Shown: positions 11,040-22,390 of the stretch, one piece after another
How the letters are laid out: every line of letters begins with the position of its first letter
Numbering within the stretch: the stretch's first letter is position 1
NCBI GenBank assembly: GCA_022419385.1
Contig: JAJUBI010000008.1
Span: forward strand, 1,116,001 to 1,180,000
Direction: 5' to 3'
Length of the DNA: 64,000 nt
Source of the DNA: Paraconiothyrium sp. Pb-2020
Lineage: Eukaryota; Ascomycota; Dothideomycetes; Pleosporales; Didymosphaeriaceae
The notes under the pieces: generated by a model
What the model was told of the DNA's origin: nothing
What the model saw: the letters and a program-made list of their open reading frames with translations, nothing else
The model's database searches: none
Made by a program: the position numbers and the translations under genes

Positions 11040-14000
11040 ATGGCTCTCTGCGGGCGTCTGGCACGTCGCGCGCCAGCTTTTTCAGGCCAATTCCGCGCGC
11101 TTGCATCTCCGACGGCCTCGCGGTCTTTCGTCTCGCGGGCCTCCAGGCCTCTGGTTTCCCTCAGGCCGTCCCATGAGTCAACGAGCGCATACCGACAGCA
11201 GCTGCGAGCATTCACCAAGATCCATGCAACATGGAACCAGACACAGGAGGCACCAAATGCGCAAGCATACCTGAACAGCGGCGCAATTGCTGGAGCTCGT
11301 GACCTCGTCGATGTCAAGAAAGTCCTTGCCATCGGAAGTGGTGGTCTCAGCATTGGGCAGGCGGGAGAGTTTGACTACTCTGGTATGACATGAACATCAC
11401 AATAATTAATTGACAAATACTGATTCCTCTCTCAAAGGCTCGCAAGCTCTAAAGGCTCTCAAAGAAGCGGGTGTTCAATCAGTGCTTGTCAACCCCAATA
11501 TTGCGACTATTCAAACCTCGCACGTGCTCGCCGATGAAATTTACTACCTGCCCGTTACCCCCGAATACGTCGAATATGTGATCCAGAAGGAGAAACCAGA
11601 CGGCATCTTCCTCAGCTTTGGTGGTCAGACTGCCTTGAACTTGGGTGTGCAAATGAACAAGAAGGGCATCTTCGAGAAGTATGGCGTCAAGGTCTTGGGA
11701 ACAACTATCAAGACGCTCGAAACCAGTGAGGACCGTGACCTGTTCGCGCGTGCCCTAGACGAGATCGATATTCCCATCGCCAAGTCCATCGCTGTCAACT
11801 CAGTCGAAGAAGCTCTCGATGCCGCTGAGAAGGTTGGGTACCCCATCATTGTGCGTGCTGCGTACGCGCTTGGTGGTCTCGGTTCTGGCTTCGCAAACAA
11901 CGCAGAGGAGCTCAGGAATCTGTCTGCTCGTTCTCTATCTCTTTCTCCTCAGATCCTGGTCGAGAAATCGCTAAAGGGTTGGAAGGAGGCCGAGTACGAG
12001 GTGGTTCGCGATGCGGCGGATAACTGCATCACGGTCTGCAACATGGAGAACTTTGACCCTCTAGGAGTACACACGGGTGACAGTATCGTTGTTTCTCCCA
12101 GTCAAACGTTCAGCGATGAGGAGTACCACATGCTTCGGTCTGCCTCTATCAAGATTGTGCGCCACTTGGGCGTTGTGGGTGAATGCAACGTCCAGTACTG
12201 CCTGCAGCCCGATGGTCTGGACTACAGGGTTATTGAGGTTAACGCTCGTCTTTCTCGTTCATCCGCCCTGGCTTCTAAGGCGACCGGATATCCTCTGGCC
12301 TACACTGCTGCAAAGATTGGTCTTGGCCACACTCTGCCCGAGCTCCCCAACGCAGTTACGAAGACGACGACCGCCAACTTCGAGCCCAGCCTCGACTACG
12401 TTGTCACGAAGATGCCCAGGTGGGATCTGGCCAAGTTTCAAAACGTCAAGCGCGACATTGGCAGTTCAATGAAATCTGTTGGAGAGGTTATGGCCATCGG
12501 ACGTACCTTCGAGGAGTCTTTCCAGAAGGCTTGCCGACAGGTTGACCCCAAGTTCCTCGGTTTCCAGGGAGAGAAGTACGGCGAGAACCTCGACGATGAA
12601 CTCGCGAACCCTACCGATCGCCGATGGCTCGCAGTTGGCCAGGCCATGTTCCACGAGGGCTACTCTGTCGACAGGATCCATGACCTGACCAAGATCGACA
12701 AGTGGTTCCTCCACAAGCTGATGAACATTGTGGACTTGACTAAGGAGCTTGAGGAGATTGGCAGCCTCTTCGGCCTGAAGAAGGAGATCATCCTCAAGGC
12801 TAAGAAGCTCGGCTTCTCCGACAAGCAGATCGCCAAGGCTGTGAACAGCACCGAAAATGAAGTCCGCGCCCGCAGGAAGAGCTTCGGTATCAAGCCATGG
12901 GTGAAGAGGATCGATACTCTGGCTGCTGAGTTCCCGGCCGAGACCAATTACCTGGTGAGAGATCCCCTTTCCAATCCTATTTGTTTTATACTGACCACCC
13001 ATCTAGTACACCACCTACAACGCCTCTTCGCACGATGTTTCCTTCGATGACCATGGTATTCTAGTCCTCGGTAGCGGTGTCTACCGTATTGGTAGCTCCG
13101 TTGAGTTCGATTGGTGCGCTGTTAATGCTACGCGCTCTTTGAACGCACTCGGCAAGAAGACTGTGATGATCAACTACAACGTAAGTTTTCTCCATCCGCC
13201 CCAATCTGCAAGGCTGCCTTTGAGTGCCATGTGTTACCTCAGGCTAGGCAATACAGCGCTCGACTTCGTCAAGAAATCCCTAGGCATCGCGTCCTGCAAC
13301 TTGTAAATATGCTAACGTTCGTCCAATCTAGCCGGAGACATACTCCACCGATTTCGATGTCGCAGACAAGCTTTACTTTGAGGAGCTTAGCTACGAACGT
13401 GTGATGGATATTTACGAGTTGGAGACCGCCAGTGGTGTCGTCGTGTCTGTCGGAGGCCAACTGCCCCAGAACATTGCCCTCAAGCTCCAAGAAGATGGTA
13501 CGTACATCCCCAACCTTAGGAATAGACCCCAGCTGACCCCTTCCAAGGCAAGGCGAAGGTGCTAGGTACGGATCCTGCCGATATCGACAAGGCCGAGGAC
13601 CGTCACAAATTCTCCTCCATCCTGGACTCTATTGGCGTGGATCAGCCAGCCTGGAAAGAGCTCAACTCATACGAAGACGCTAAGAAGTTCGTTGAAAGCG
13701 TTGGATACCCTGTGCTCGTCCGTCCTTCTTACGTCCTTTCTGGTGCTGCTATGACTGTCATCCGCAGCGAGGGTGAGCTTCAGGAGAAGCTGACTGCCGC
13801 GTCTAACGTCTCTCCTGATCACCCCGTTGTCATCACCCAATACATCGATGGTGCGCAGGAAATCGACTGCGATGCTGTTGCTTCAAATGGAAAGGTCCTG
13901 GTGCACGCTGTCAGTGAGCACATCGAGAATGCTGGTGTCCACTCTGGTGACGCGACGCTGGTTCTGCCCCCTGTCAACCTCGACGATCGAATCAAGGAGC

Positions 14001-14900
14001 GCGTCAGGGAGATCGCAGACAAGGTCGCCAAGGCATGGAACATCACTGGTCCCTTCAACATGCAGATCATCAAGCAAGAAGTCGAGGGCGAAGAGCCTAA
14101 GCTCAAGGTCATCGAGTGCAACCTCCGTGCCTCTCGATCTTTCCCCTTCGTCAGCAAGGTCCTCGGTACCAACTTCATTGACGTGGCTACCAAGGCTCTC
14201 GTCGGTCGCGACGTTCCTGAGCCTACAGACTTGATGGCCGTCAAGCGTGACTACGTCGCTACCAAAGTTCCACAGTTCTCATGGACTAGGTTGGCTGGCG
14301 CTGACCCATTCGTTGGTGTCGAGATGGCTTCAACGGGTGAGATGGCCTGCTTCGGAAAGGATCTTATCGAAGCGTACTGGGCCTCCGCTCAGTCGACCAT
14401 GAACTTCCGTCTCCCGGTGCCGGGTGAGGGTCTGCTGTTTGGTGGAGACACTGAGTCTGGCTACCTTGTCCAGATCGCGAAGTACATCCACCACCTCGGC
14501 TACAAGTTCTACGCTGCGAACAACGAAGTTAAGAAGCTGCTCGAGGACAACACCGAGGGCGTTACCGTTGAGGTTATCGAATTCCCCAAGGAAGACAAGA
14601 GGGCGCTCCGTGAGGTGTTCCAGAAATACGACATCAAGGGTGTGTTCAACTTGGCCAAGTACAGGGCCAGCTCGTTGGTTGATGAGGACTACGTCATGAG
14701 GAGGAACGCAGTCGACTTTGGCGTGCCGCTATTCATGGAGCCTAAGGTAAGTTGACTCATTCTCAAACATACAAAAATTAACAATTTGCTAGACCGCTGT
14801 CCTCTTCGCGCAATGCATGAAGGAGAAGCTGCCCAAGCAAGAGGGTATCCCCAGCGAGGTCCGATCATGGAGTGACTTCGTCGGTGGCCGGCCTTTGTAG
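11040..14900 (+). CDS. cpa2: Arginine-specific carbamoyl-phosphate synthase, large subunit
   Basis: Makes carbamoyl phosphate from ammonia, bicarbonate and two ATP for arginine synthesis; partner is the glutaminase small subunit, not in this window. Six exons: 11040-11382, 11438-12954, 13007-13180, 13332-13497, 13548-14746, 14793-14900; introns 55, 52, 151, 50 and 46 nt; all phases agree, 1168 aa. Residues 1-60 are rich in Arg/Ser/Ala with few acids ([15 protein letters not shown]), a mitochondrial presequence. The first half starts at [23 protein letters not shown], with ATP-grasp features [14 protein letters not shown] and [19 protein letters not shown]; the oligomerisation region follows; the second half starts at [19 protein letters not shown], with [13 protein letters not shown] and [18 protein letters not shown]; the C-terminal MGS-like domain is short. 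The absence of fused glutaminase, dihydroorotase or ATCase domains separates it from the pyrimidine enzyme (URA2 type). The third intron is three times longer than the others. Confidence 0.95.
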
Positions 14901-15401
14901 GCAATCCGCCTCGAGCTACGCAGGAGAATATAGGAGAGTGAGGAGTCGAAGATTTGATACCACTCTGGATAAATTCTCAATACAGAGTTAGGGGGTGGTG
15001 AGCCATGTCGGAGAGTATGTTCGTGTATATAGCGCCCCGGTCACGGTTGCGCCTGTTCATTTGAAGGCGTCTTTGGTATCAGTGTACGCTGTGTCTGAAA
15101 AGGTTGGTCTTCTGGTTCGTGCGAATTTTGCGAGGTGTATCTTAGTATGGTAATTGAAATGTCATCACCGTCTCATCTCTTCGTATGTCTTTGAAAGTGT
15201 AAAACATGCCGCACCGAATTCGTGCATACATGATCGGCACATATACCTCATAACAGGCAGTCATGGCGGCTATGATAGCAGTGCACGGACCGTTTGGAAC
15301 AGGCGCGCTTCGCGTCTCCCCAGACGATTGATTTGGAACTAAAGAGCTCCGTCCCCAAGACACACGCACCGCGCCATAAATCTCCCTCCAGCACTCTCGA
15401 C
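14901..15401. other. Intergenic, cpa2 3' flank and dynamitin promoter
   Basis: 500 bp between two plus-strand genes. The frame of the next gene is open upstream to about 15294 but without an ATG. Nothing else recognised. Confidence 0.5.
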
Positions 15402-16661
15402 ATGGCGGAAGTCTCCAAAGTAAAATATGACAGCCTGCCAGGGATTGACACAGCGCCCGATGTCTACGAAACGCCCGAACTCGCCGAAGATGTGAGTACC
15501 ATCCCAGCGTCCACCGCCGTTTCCGAATCTGAGGACGATGACCCTGAATCTTCGGCCGTGCGACACCAACACCTACAAACGGAACAAGCACGGAGTCGCT
15601 TCCAGCCCTCAAGAGTAGACGCGAACGGTGTAGATTTCTCGGACAACATCAGTGCACAGCGACGCTCGTACCGCACATCAACGCGCGCACGGCGGAGAGG
15701 CGATATATTGGGGGATGACAGCGATGAAGAGAAGGAATCGTTTGAGCGAAAGCTCATGCGATTGAAGCAGGAAATGCAGGAGCTAGAGGGCGAATACCAA
15801 GAGCGAGTCAAATCAGGGGATAAGAGCAAAATCGAAGAAAGGGATCCCAAGGAAATCATGGAATTCATATCTGATAAGGTGGACCAAATATACGCCATGC
15901 GACGGGGCGGCGTACGAGGCGCAGAACCCCAACTGGACCGAACGATCGAAAAGTTCAACAACTATACTCCGTTCGAACCTTCCAATCGCATCACCAAAGC
16001 TATCGCGAATCAGCCGCCGCTCCCGGGCTCCCAGGTACAAAGAGCTCAACTTGAATACGTGCTCGACCAAGCGAAACAATTCGACGAGAGGTTATCGAAG
16101 TTGGAGACAAGTCTGGGACTGGATGGGAGTACCATGCCCGAAATCGGAGACAAAGCGCCTTTCCCAGTGTTCACGACATTGGAGAAGATCGAGCAGACTA
16201 TTGGCTTGGTAGGCGAAGCGATCCAGGGCAATCTTGAGGCAGCAGGTGCCCAGATCAAAAAGATGATCGCAGACGCAGAGCAACTGAGAGAACTGCGTGC
16301 AGAAGTCTCTCGCGACGGAGAGTCGCCCAATCCCGAGCAAGAAGCGAAGATCAACGCTCTTTTTGGCACGTTACCTTCCATCGATAAACTATCGCCTGTC
16401 CTGCCCATGTTGCTGGAGCGAATACGGACGCTGAGGCTAGTGCATACAAGTGCATGGGCGGCAGATGATGTGCTTACTGAGCTGGAAAATCGGCAATCGC
16501 AACAAGAGGCAGAGATCAAGAAGTGGGAACAGTCGATACAGCAAGTGGAGGAAGACCTGAAGAAGTGTGAGGCCGCAATGCAAAGTAATATGCATACGGT
16601 CGGCGACTGGGTCAAAAAAATAGAGGAGAAGGTCGCTAAGCTACCCGGTGGCGATGCATGA
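15402..16661 (+). CDS. DCTN2: Dynamitin (dynactin p50 subunit)
   Basis: Part of the dynactin shoulder, which links dynein to cargo and is needed for nuclear migration in hyphae. Intronless, 419 aa. The N-terminus MAEVSKVKYDSLPGIDTAP followed by DVYETPEL is the classic dynamitin opening that binds the Arp1 filament. Acidic linker (residues 40-60), then long heptad-rich helices: ERKLMRLKQEMQELEGEYQERV, the region around LEYVLDQAKQFDERLSKLETSLG, and a C-terminal coiled coil (SQQEAEIKKWEQSIQQVEED). Length fits the family (about 400 aa). The ATG at 15402 is chosen because it starts the conserved motif; upstream codons in frame have no ATG. Confidence 0.92.
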   Translation: MAEVSKVKYDSLPGIDTAPDVYETPELAEDVSTIPASTAVSESEDDDPESSAVRHQHLQTEQARSRFQPSRVDANGVDFSDNISAQRRSYRTSTRARRRGDILGDDSDEEKESFERKLMRLKQEMQELEGEYQERVKSGDKSKIEERDPKEIMEFISDKVDQIYAMRRGGVRGAEPQLDRTIEKFNNYTPFEPSNRITKAIANQPPLPGSQVQRAQLEYVLDQAKQFDERLSKLETSLGLDGSTMPEIGDKAPFPVFTTLEKIEQTIGLVGEAIQGNLEAAGAQIKKMIADAEQLRELRAEVSRDGESPNPEQEAKINALFGTLPSIDKLSPVLPMLLERIRTLRLVHTSAWAADDVLTELENRQSQQEAEIKKWEQSIQQVEEDLKKCEAAMQSNMHTVGDWVKKIEEKVAKLPGGDA

Positions 16662-17164
16662 ATGAGAGATGTGGATCCGAATAAAGAGCAAGACCTGACC
16701 ATTCGGCGCCATCCCCTCTGATCTGATTATAATGTAAAATCCGACTGGGAGTGAACGGGGGAAGCAGATCATGAGCAGGCACGTAGATACCCAACCTTTG
16801 TTTGACATAACATCGCACCACATCCTGTTGTTTGTGCTTTCGTGTACCACTTTCGTTTGACCCTCTCGTGAGTTCCCTCTTATACTTATTCCTCTGTATC
16901 TATCAGGGGCCATTCCTGGTGGAGTACAAAGTCACTAATACAGGGGTAAGGCTGAGACAGGGACCGAAAGACCCGACGTACGGGGACCACATCACGACTG
17001 CTATGCACGCTGAACTTGAAGTTCGATGTACCTCATCACAGATTGGTTGCGGAGCTTTCATGAGCAAGGGTATCTCAATGGAACAGTATCTACAGTAAGA
17101 AAATGGATATATATATACACAACGAAATGATCGCTAAAACGCACACTATCACACACCGACCTCT
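16662..17164. other. Intergenic between convergent genes
   Basis: 500 bp between the dynamitin stop and the GT69 stop; presumably holds both 3' untranslated regions. A short plus-strand frame at 16832-17098 has no support. Confidence 0.5.
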
Positions 17165-18616
17165 TCATGGCGCCATTGCCTGGGTGACATTCCTCCTCGG
17201 CCCGTAGATCGCCGCACAGTTTTGATCCCACGGCACCCACTCGGAATCTCGGCCTGCGGGTATACAGTGAAACTTGCTGGGCGGCGACTCTTGCCATTTG
17301 ATCTTTTCCTCCGCCGTACCATTCTGCAGCAGAACATGCAATCCCACGCTCCCCCTCGCCTCCCTTGCATTGTGCGCATCCCAGTAGTTATACGCCGTCG
17401 TAATCGTCGGCAGTGTAGCGATCCGGTTATACCCCAGATACCACATATCCTTCGTCAACAGATTCGGCTCTCCCTGGTAGCACTCCTCATTGACCTTCTC
17501 CCTCTCGAGCCCGTCCACGCCACGAAAGCGCATCGTGCCGTCCATGAAGGGCTTTGCCGTCAGCGCAACGATGCCGTTCCAGCACGAGAAGACTTGTATG
17601 GGGAGGTACATTGACCAGCGCTGGCGCGAGGGCGGGTGGTCCGGGAAGAAACCCTTATCCCAGTCGAACATGTCTTTGTAAAAGGTGTCGCCTGTCATGC
17701 TGCGCGCGATCCAGGTGTCGTACAGGCGCGGTTGCTCGGGGTTCGAGCTGTTTGCCCAGTCCATGCCGCAGGTCATGTGGGCGTTTTGGAAGTGCTGCTG
17801 GTGTACGATTTCCAGGATGTCTTCGGTGCAGATGTACACGTCGTTTGAGAAGATGATGGTGGTGTCGTCTGCGTACGCGGAGGGGTGCTCGTATAAGTCT
17901 CGCAGGGCGAGGTTGCGTAGTTCAGCGAGGAGAACGATGCGCTCTGGATTTTGGCGCTGGGGTGAAAGATCTGAGAGCTGGAGGAAGTAGGGGACGCCTA
18001 GGTCTTCGAGTTGGGGAGCGAGCGAGCGCAGGATTTCGTAGGTGCCGTCTGTAGAGCGGCCCTCAACGATGGAAAGTGCGCAGTTGTGCGGTCCTAGAAA
18101 GAGTATAGCTTGCATTATGCTACCCATAAGCTGAGGGAGTATGTGAGCAACTTGGTAGAGGTCGAGCGCGAAGAAGTATTTCGGACGAGGTGGCGTGGCT
18201 GGCGCCGTTTGGAGGTACGCATAGCGTTTAGAGATCGAGGATGTGAGCGGGCAATCAAGCTTTTGGAATGTGTTGTCGTTGGGGTCGAACATTGCTTTGA
18301 TGTAATATGGTGCTACATTGAGGAGGTCTGGGTTGCCTTGCTTGGGAGGAAGTATCGATCGGATTGTTGTTGGTGTTGCTGAAGGTGTTGGCTCCACTGT
18401 CACAGTCACGATAGAAGGAATGGTTGTGTTTGCACTGTCCTTCTCTGCCGGCGACGAGCATTGTGGCGTTACATGGCTTCCAAGCTTCAGTAGACTCACT
18501 GAACTGGTGACCCGTTCAGAGCGTGCAAGAAAGAAAAGAAGAGTAAAGAATGTAGTAACAGCAACAGCCAACAAGCCAGACCGAAGGACCTTGTTGTTAC
18601 TGTTGAACTGAACCAT
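17165..18616 (-). CDS. GT69-family alpha-mannosyltransferase (CMT1-like), type II membrane protein
   Basis: Golgi-type glycosyltransferase; the family prototype is Cryptococcus CMT1, an alpha-1,3-mannosyltransferase. Single exon, 483 aa. A short cytosolic tail (MVQFNSNNKVLR) precedes one signal-anchor helix (about residues 12-30, SGLLAVAVTTFFTLLFFLA), then a Ser/Thr/Pro stem and a lumenal catalytic domain from about residue 100. Visible core motifs: SIMQAILFLGPHNCALSIVE with GRSTDGTYEIL, IIFSNDVYICTEDILEIV (a D-V-Y in the nucleotide-sugar site position), HMTCGMDW, DTWIARSMTGD, IQVFSCWNGIVALTAKPF and RFRG...EECYQGE. The exact acceptor and product cannot be read from sequence. A deletion relic of a paralogue lies 2.8 kb upstream at 21434-21503. 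Confidence 0.9.
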   Translation of the reverse strand: MVQFNSNNKVLRSGLLAVAVTTFFTLLFFLARSERVTSSVSLLKLGSHVTPQCSSPAEKDSANTTIPSIVTVTVEPTPSATPTTIRSILPPKQGNPDLLNVAPYYIKAMFDPNDNTFQKLDCPLTSSISKRYAYLQTAPATPPRPKYFFALDLYQVAHILPQLMGSIMQAILFLGPHNCALSIVEGRSTDGTYEILRSLAPQLEDLGVPYFLQLSDLSPQRQNPERIVLLAELRNLALRDLYEHPSAYADDTTIIFSNDVYICTEDILEIVHQQHFQNAHMTCGMDWANSSNPEQPRLYDTWIARSMTGDTFYKDMFDWDKGFFPDHPPSRQRWSMYLPIQVFSCWNGIVALTAKPFMDGTMRFRGVDGLEREKVNEECYQGEPNLLTKDMWYLGYNRIATLPTITTAYNYWDAHNAREARGSVGLHVLLQNGTAEEKIKWQESPPSKFHCIPAGRDSEWVPWDQNCAAIYGPRRNVTQAMAP

Positions 18617-20010
18617 ATCTGTAAATGCTCACCCAAATCTAGAAAGACAGGTACACAATATTAATTGGGTCCACCGCAAGGTATATGAGGCCTCAGCCTG
18701 ACTGGCCGCCCGATTCAGTATACCTCTGTGGCATCGTTTGCAGACCCACCTCCGGCAACAAGCGCTGCGCCTCTTATGTTAGCCATGTGCGGGAGCTTGG
18801 ATCGTGCTATTCGAAGTAGAGTCCGTACGTATGTCCCACTGGGCACCCTGGTCACTTGCCTACGCCTGGCATCACCAGCCGCGTGGTCCCCTGCCACATG
18901 CTCAGATCTTTGTGGCGAGTTCGAGCCGGAAGCCGTCAGAATCTCCAGATGCTCAGTTCAGACCTTTCACATTCTTTTGCAAACGCTTCAGCTGCATCCC
19001 CTTATCAGTGAGGATTTGCATGCCGAGGTTGGGCTCAGCCAGCCTAAAAGTGATCAGATTTGCGGGAATCGACATTTCTTGCCTAGCCTTCGACACTATG
19101 ACATGCTGAGTACACTTTTAGTGTTGGGCCTAGAGTAAAGTGGGGATGTCGATGGGAGCTTGCCACTCAGCCATGGTGTTGGCAGTACTTTCTCAAAAGA
19201 GGGCCTAGATGCTCATGCTACGTTCAGTACACTTGCCTCGTCCTCGTCCAACAGCTGCTAGAATTGAAAACGAGTTTTGTATATACAGCCCTATGCTTAG
19301 ACTTTAGATTGTCAACAAGGTTCGAAGACGGAGTGAGCCCGAATGCGGGAGCATGATGAGCCTGCTGCCGTAGCCTGGTATGGACTAGAACTGAAACCCG
19401 CCATAATGTTTACGTCGGGCGCAATGCGTGTTCTTTTCAGAGTCGCAAGGGGAGATTACGCCAATCATGTATCGCATGAGGCATTCGGAAGCGATTCAAT
19501 CAAGCTTTGCAGAGCCTAGCTCCCGCGCGCCATTAAAGATCTGCTGTTAGGGGCAGCTTTTGATTGCAAGCATGATGCCGACTTCGTTCGATAGTGCAGA
19601 CAGCCACATGTTCTGGTCTCCGATGGCATGATACCACGGAATCCGATACTCGAAAAGCCATTCTCTCTCGAGTTCCTACATTGAGTACAGCACAGTGAAT
19701 GGTCCTGTCCTGTCCTGTCCCTAGGACGTGGTTTCGAAAAACCTTCCGCAGGGGACTATGATATCTCTAATCAGCAAATCCTGACGAAAATAGCGTGCTC
19801 GCTACTCGTTGCTCGTTGCTCGCTCGATTTCGCTCCTCGTGCGGCGCCAGGCGTCGCTAGCGTAGGTAATCGGTGATTCGGCGTAATTCAACAGCAGACG
19901 CGTCACCGAGTTACGCAGCACGCAGGTACGCGAATCAAAAGCACTTGCGTTGGTGGACGGGACTTGATTCGAAATAGGACGAGTACATTGGGTCGCAGAT
20001 TTGTTCCGTC
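18617..20010. other. Intergenic, 1.4 kb, no gene recognised
   Basis: Holds the GT69 promoter and the 3' flank of the alcohol dehydrogenase. A 136-codon plus-strand frame at 18728-19138 has no family signal. Simple repeats: overlapping TCCTG units at about 19703-19720 and a GCTCGTT-like stretch at about 19800-19830. Confidence 0.5.
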
Positions 20011-21114
20011 CTACAATTGAGACTGCTCCTTTTCGTCGTTAATGAGCACGTATCTGTACCTTGCCTTTCCCTCTTCGAAATCCACGACGCCCTGATTGGC
20101 TTCGCGCATCGATCGTTGCTGTATCCACGGCTTGATGCCCTTTGTTGCAGCAAACTGCAACATCTCTTCGATGTCCTTGGGACTGCCAATCTGACTGCCT
20201 CCGATCTTGCACCCCTTTGCGATCAGAGCAAATGCTGCGATAGGAGGAAGATCACCCTCTGGGGCGCCCACTTGTATAAACGTGCCGTTCGTGCGGAGAA
20301 GTCTCAAATAACCTGAAAGCGGCATGTCTGGCGAGGACACGGTTGAGATGATGAGGTCGAGCGTGCGTGAGTGCTTCTTCTCCCACTTCTCGTCCTCGCT
20401 GGTTGCGATGTAGTCAGTTGCGCCTAGAGCCTCTGCGTCCTTGGCCTTGTTCCTTCTCCTGCTAATTGCGACTACTTTATCGCATCCGAGTGCTTTCGCG
20501 AAAAGCACGCCGAAATGTCCCAATCCGCCCAATCCTACAATTCCAACCCTCTTCCCGGGTCCAGCACCATTGTTCTTCAGCGGTGCGTACACAGTGATAC
20601 CTCCACACATCATGGGTGCTGCATCTGCGCTCTTCACTCGCTCTGGTATCTTGACCGCAAAGTGCGCCGAAACTCTAGTGTAGTCCGCATAACCGCCCAT
20701 ACTCCAATAGTTGTGCTCCCTGTAGAGCCCATTGTATGTTCCGACGAAGCCTTTTCCACAATGCTGCTCCATTCCACTCGAGCACTCCTCGCAGTCATCT
20801 TTCAGACAGCTTGCCGCTTGGGCGCCGACTCCAACGCGATCCCCAATCTGAAATCGCTGAGCGGCAGGGGACGATCCTCTTCGCACGACATGGCCGACGA
20901 TTTCGTGGCCAACGCAAGTGGGATAGTGCGTCGCGCCCCAGCCTTCGCGTAGAGTGTGGATATCTGTGCCACATATCCCGCAATGCGTAATCTTTATGTC
21001 GATGTCGGTCTCGGCGAAGGGCTTGGGAGTGAAAGCTTCCCATCGCATGTTCCCCTGCGCAGATTTGGAATCATGTCCAACCCAGCCATGGAACGTGTCG
21101 GGCGAGGACGACAT
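20011..21114 (-). CDS. Zinc-dependent NADP(H) alcohol dehydrogenase, ADH6/cinnamyl-alcohol-dehydrogenase type
   Basis: Cytosolic medium-chain dehydrogenase that reduces a broad set of aldehydes. Single exon, 367 aa from the ATG at 21114 (MSSSPDTFHGWVGHD); the frame runs 46 codons further up to another ATG at 21252, but homologues begin near the chosen one. Catalytic zinc ligands are in THCGICGTDIHTL and the GHE motif (CVGHEIVGHV); the structural zinc site is the Cys-rich loop around SCLKDDCEECSSGMEQHC; the Rossmann motif is GLGGLGHFGVLFAKALG, followed by SRRRNKAKDA, whose Arg/Lys residues after strand 2 favour NADP. Length is normal for ADH6 relatives (about 360). Confidence 0.9.
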   Translation of the reverse strand: MSSSPDTFHGWVGHDSKSAQGNMRWEAFTPKPFAETDIDIKITHCGICGTDIHTLREGWGATHYPTCVGHEIVGHVVRRGSSPAAQRFQIGDRVGVGAQAASCLKDDCEECSSGMEQHCGKGFVGTYNGLYREHNYWSMGGYADYTRVSAHFAVKIPERVKSADAAPMMCGGITVYAPLKNNGAGPGKRVGIVGLGGLGHFGVLFAKALGCDKVVAISRRRNKAKDAEALGATDYIATSEDEKWEKKHSRTLDLIISTVSSPDMPLSGYLRLLRTNGTFIQVGAPEGDLPPIAAFALIAKGCKIGGSQIGSPKDIEEMLQFAATKGIKPWIQQRSMREANQGVVDFEEGKARYRYVLINDEKEQSQL

Positions 21115-21433
21115 CTTGTGTGGTGCTTCCGAGATGAGATAAGATCCCTCGGCTTTCTGGGCGCAATACGATATTCGCTCAACGAGAGATCGATTGGAGT
21201 GAATGTATACAATGTTTTGGTTCGCAGCCGCGATGTAGAATGGAAGGAACATTACGGGGAGGTGCTACACGCCGACGACGTCGCATAGTTCGGCTGGTAG
21301 ACATTATCCGAGGTCGGTTCCTAGCATGTGTGTCGCCCCGCTGGGTCGATAATTCATGGGGACCGCGGTTGTGGAGATCTTATCTCCACTTATCTCCATT
21401 GATTGATCTACGTCATGCAATTGAAATGGGGAG

Positions 21434-21503
21434 TCCGATTATACCCCAGGTACCAAATACCCTTCGTCATTGTTACTGTTCAACTGGACCACATCTGTGA
21501 ATA
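21434..21503 (-). pseudogene. GT69 relic: 5' end fused directly to a near-3' segment
   Basis: Bases 21470-21503 match the start of the GT69 gene (around 18592-18624, including MVQFNSNN and the leader ACAGAT) with about 3 changes, one turning the start ATG to GTG. Bases 21434-21469 match the segment coding TKDMWYLGYNR (around 17426-17462) with 4 changes in 36. The two blocks are joined with nothing between, so about 1.1 kb of a paralogue has been deleted. No product is expected. Confidence 0.7.
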
Positions 21504-21860
21504 CCAAGATCAACCACTGACAGCCAATCACGCCGACACCACACACGTGGTGGAACTGGCATTCTGAATGGGTTCCTTCCCCGGAACTCACGTATCCTCT
21601 GTTCGTCTGAACATACCGCACGTAGTTCCAACCAAATATCACACCGAATATCACACTGGGAGCCTAGAGGCAACCTCACTACATCCACTCCCAGTCGTTA
21701 TACAGTTCGTGGAAGGCTCTCCTTCCAGTTCCGTCCATTTGGTCAAGATCAAGCCGCATAGATAATCGAATTGGCTACCTTACGAACTCGACTTCACCAA
21801 AGCCAGGTGAGTGCATAACCTTAGCATCCACATCTCCCAGAGCGCTACTGTCCTGCACCA

Positions 21861-22390
21861 TCACATTGATGTCCGTGGTACGATCTGAGGGCCTAAGACG
21901 ATTCTCCAAACGCTGCGTAACTGGTGTGATCTCGTGAATAGGACCCTGATAATGTTACCTCGTCTTGAGAAGCTGGTGTTCGTGGTGATGACCACCAAGA
22001 GCTTGGTAACACCGGTTTCGGTATGCAATCGCCTCTCCCTCGTCAGCTTCACAGTGAGCTGCCGGACATTTGTCCTCATTATGCACCAGGCAAGTCGCAA
22101 CTTGACTGAGAAGAGTCCCATAATTTCGTATGTTGGAGATGTTGAGACGGACACCATCAGAGGCAGCCCATGCAAGTTGGTGTGATCCGAAGAATGGATG
22201 GGATTCAGCGTAGATCAGTGCACTTGTCCTCAGCAGCGTAACTCCAAAGAACTTTATAGCCGTAAGTGTCGCGTCGCTTTCTAGCAAATCGGTGCCTTGG
22301 TTGTTGACTGGATAATGGCGGACTGGAAGTGGCATGTGTTGGTAGACGATAAGACGCAGCTCTGGTGGCAATAGTAAGAGCGGAAAGCAT
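21861..22390 (-). pseudogene. Broken F-box-like (LPPELRLxIY) gene
   Basis: A frame beginning LLLLPPELRLIVYQHMP resembles the family that also includes the gene at 34945-35679 (LRLPVELRLDIYE). The reading then runs to an early stop, while a neighbouring frame continues with SRRGNIIRVLF, which parallels TRRENITSVLF of the intact gene. So at least one frameshift near 21960-22030 splits it, and no ATG fits the 5' end without guessing an intron. The intact relatives are expanded families of unknown role in these fungi. Most likely a decayed copy; a multi-exon gene is less likely. Confidence 0.5.

Noticed and set aside
14753..14759. TGACTCA, a perfect CpcA-type word
   Set aside because: It lies inside the last intron of cpa2, so chance is the simplest reading.
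18728..19138. 136-codon plus-strand frame in the GT69-ADH gap
   Set aside because: No motif, odd composition, no intron or neighbour support.
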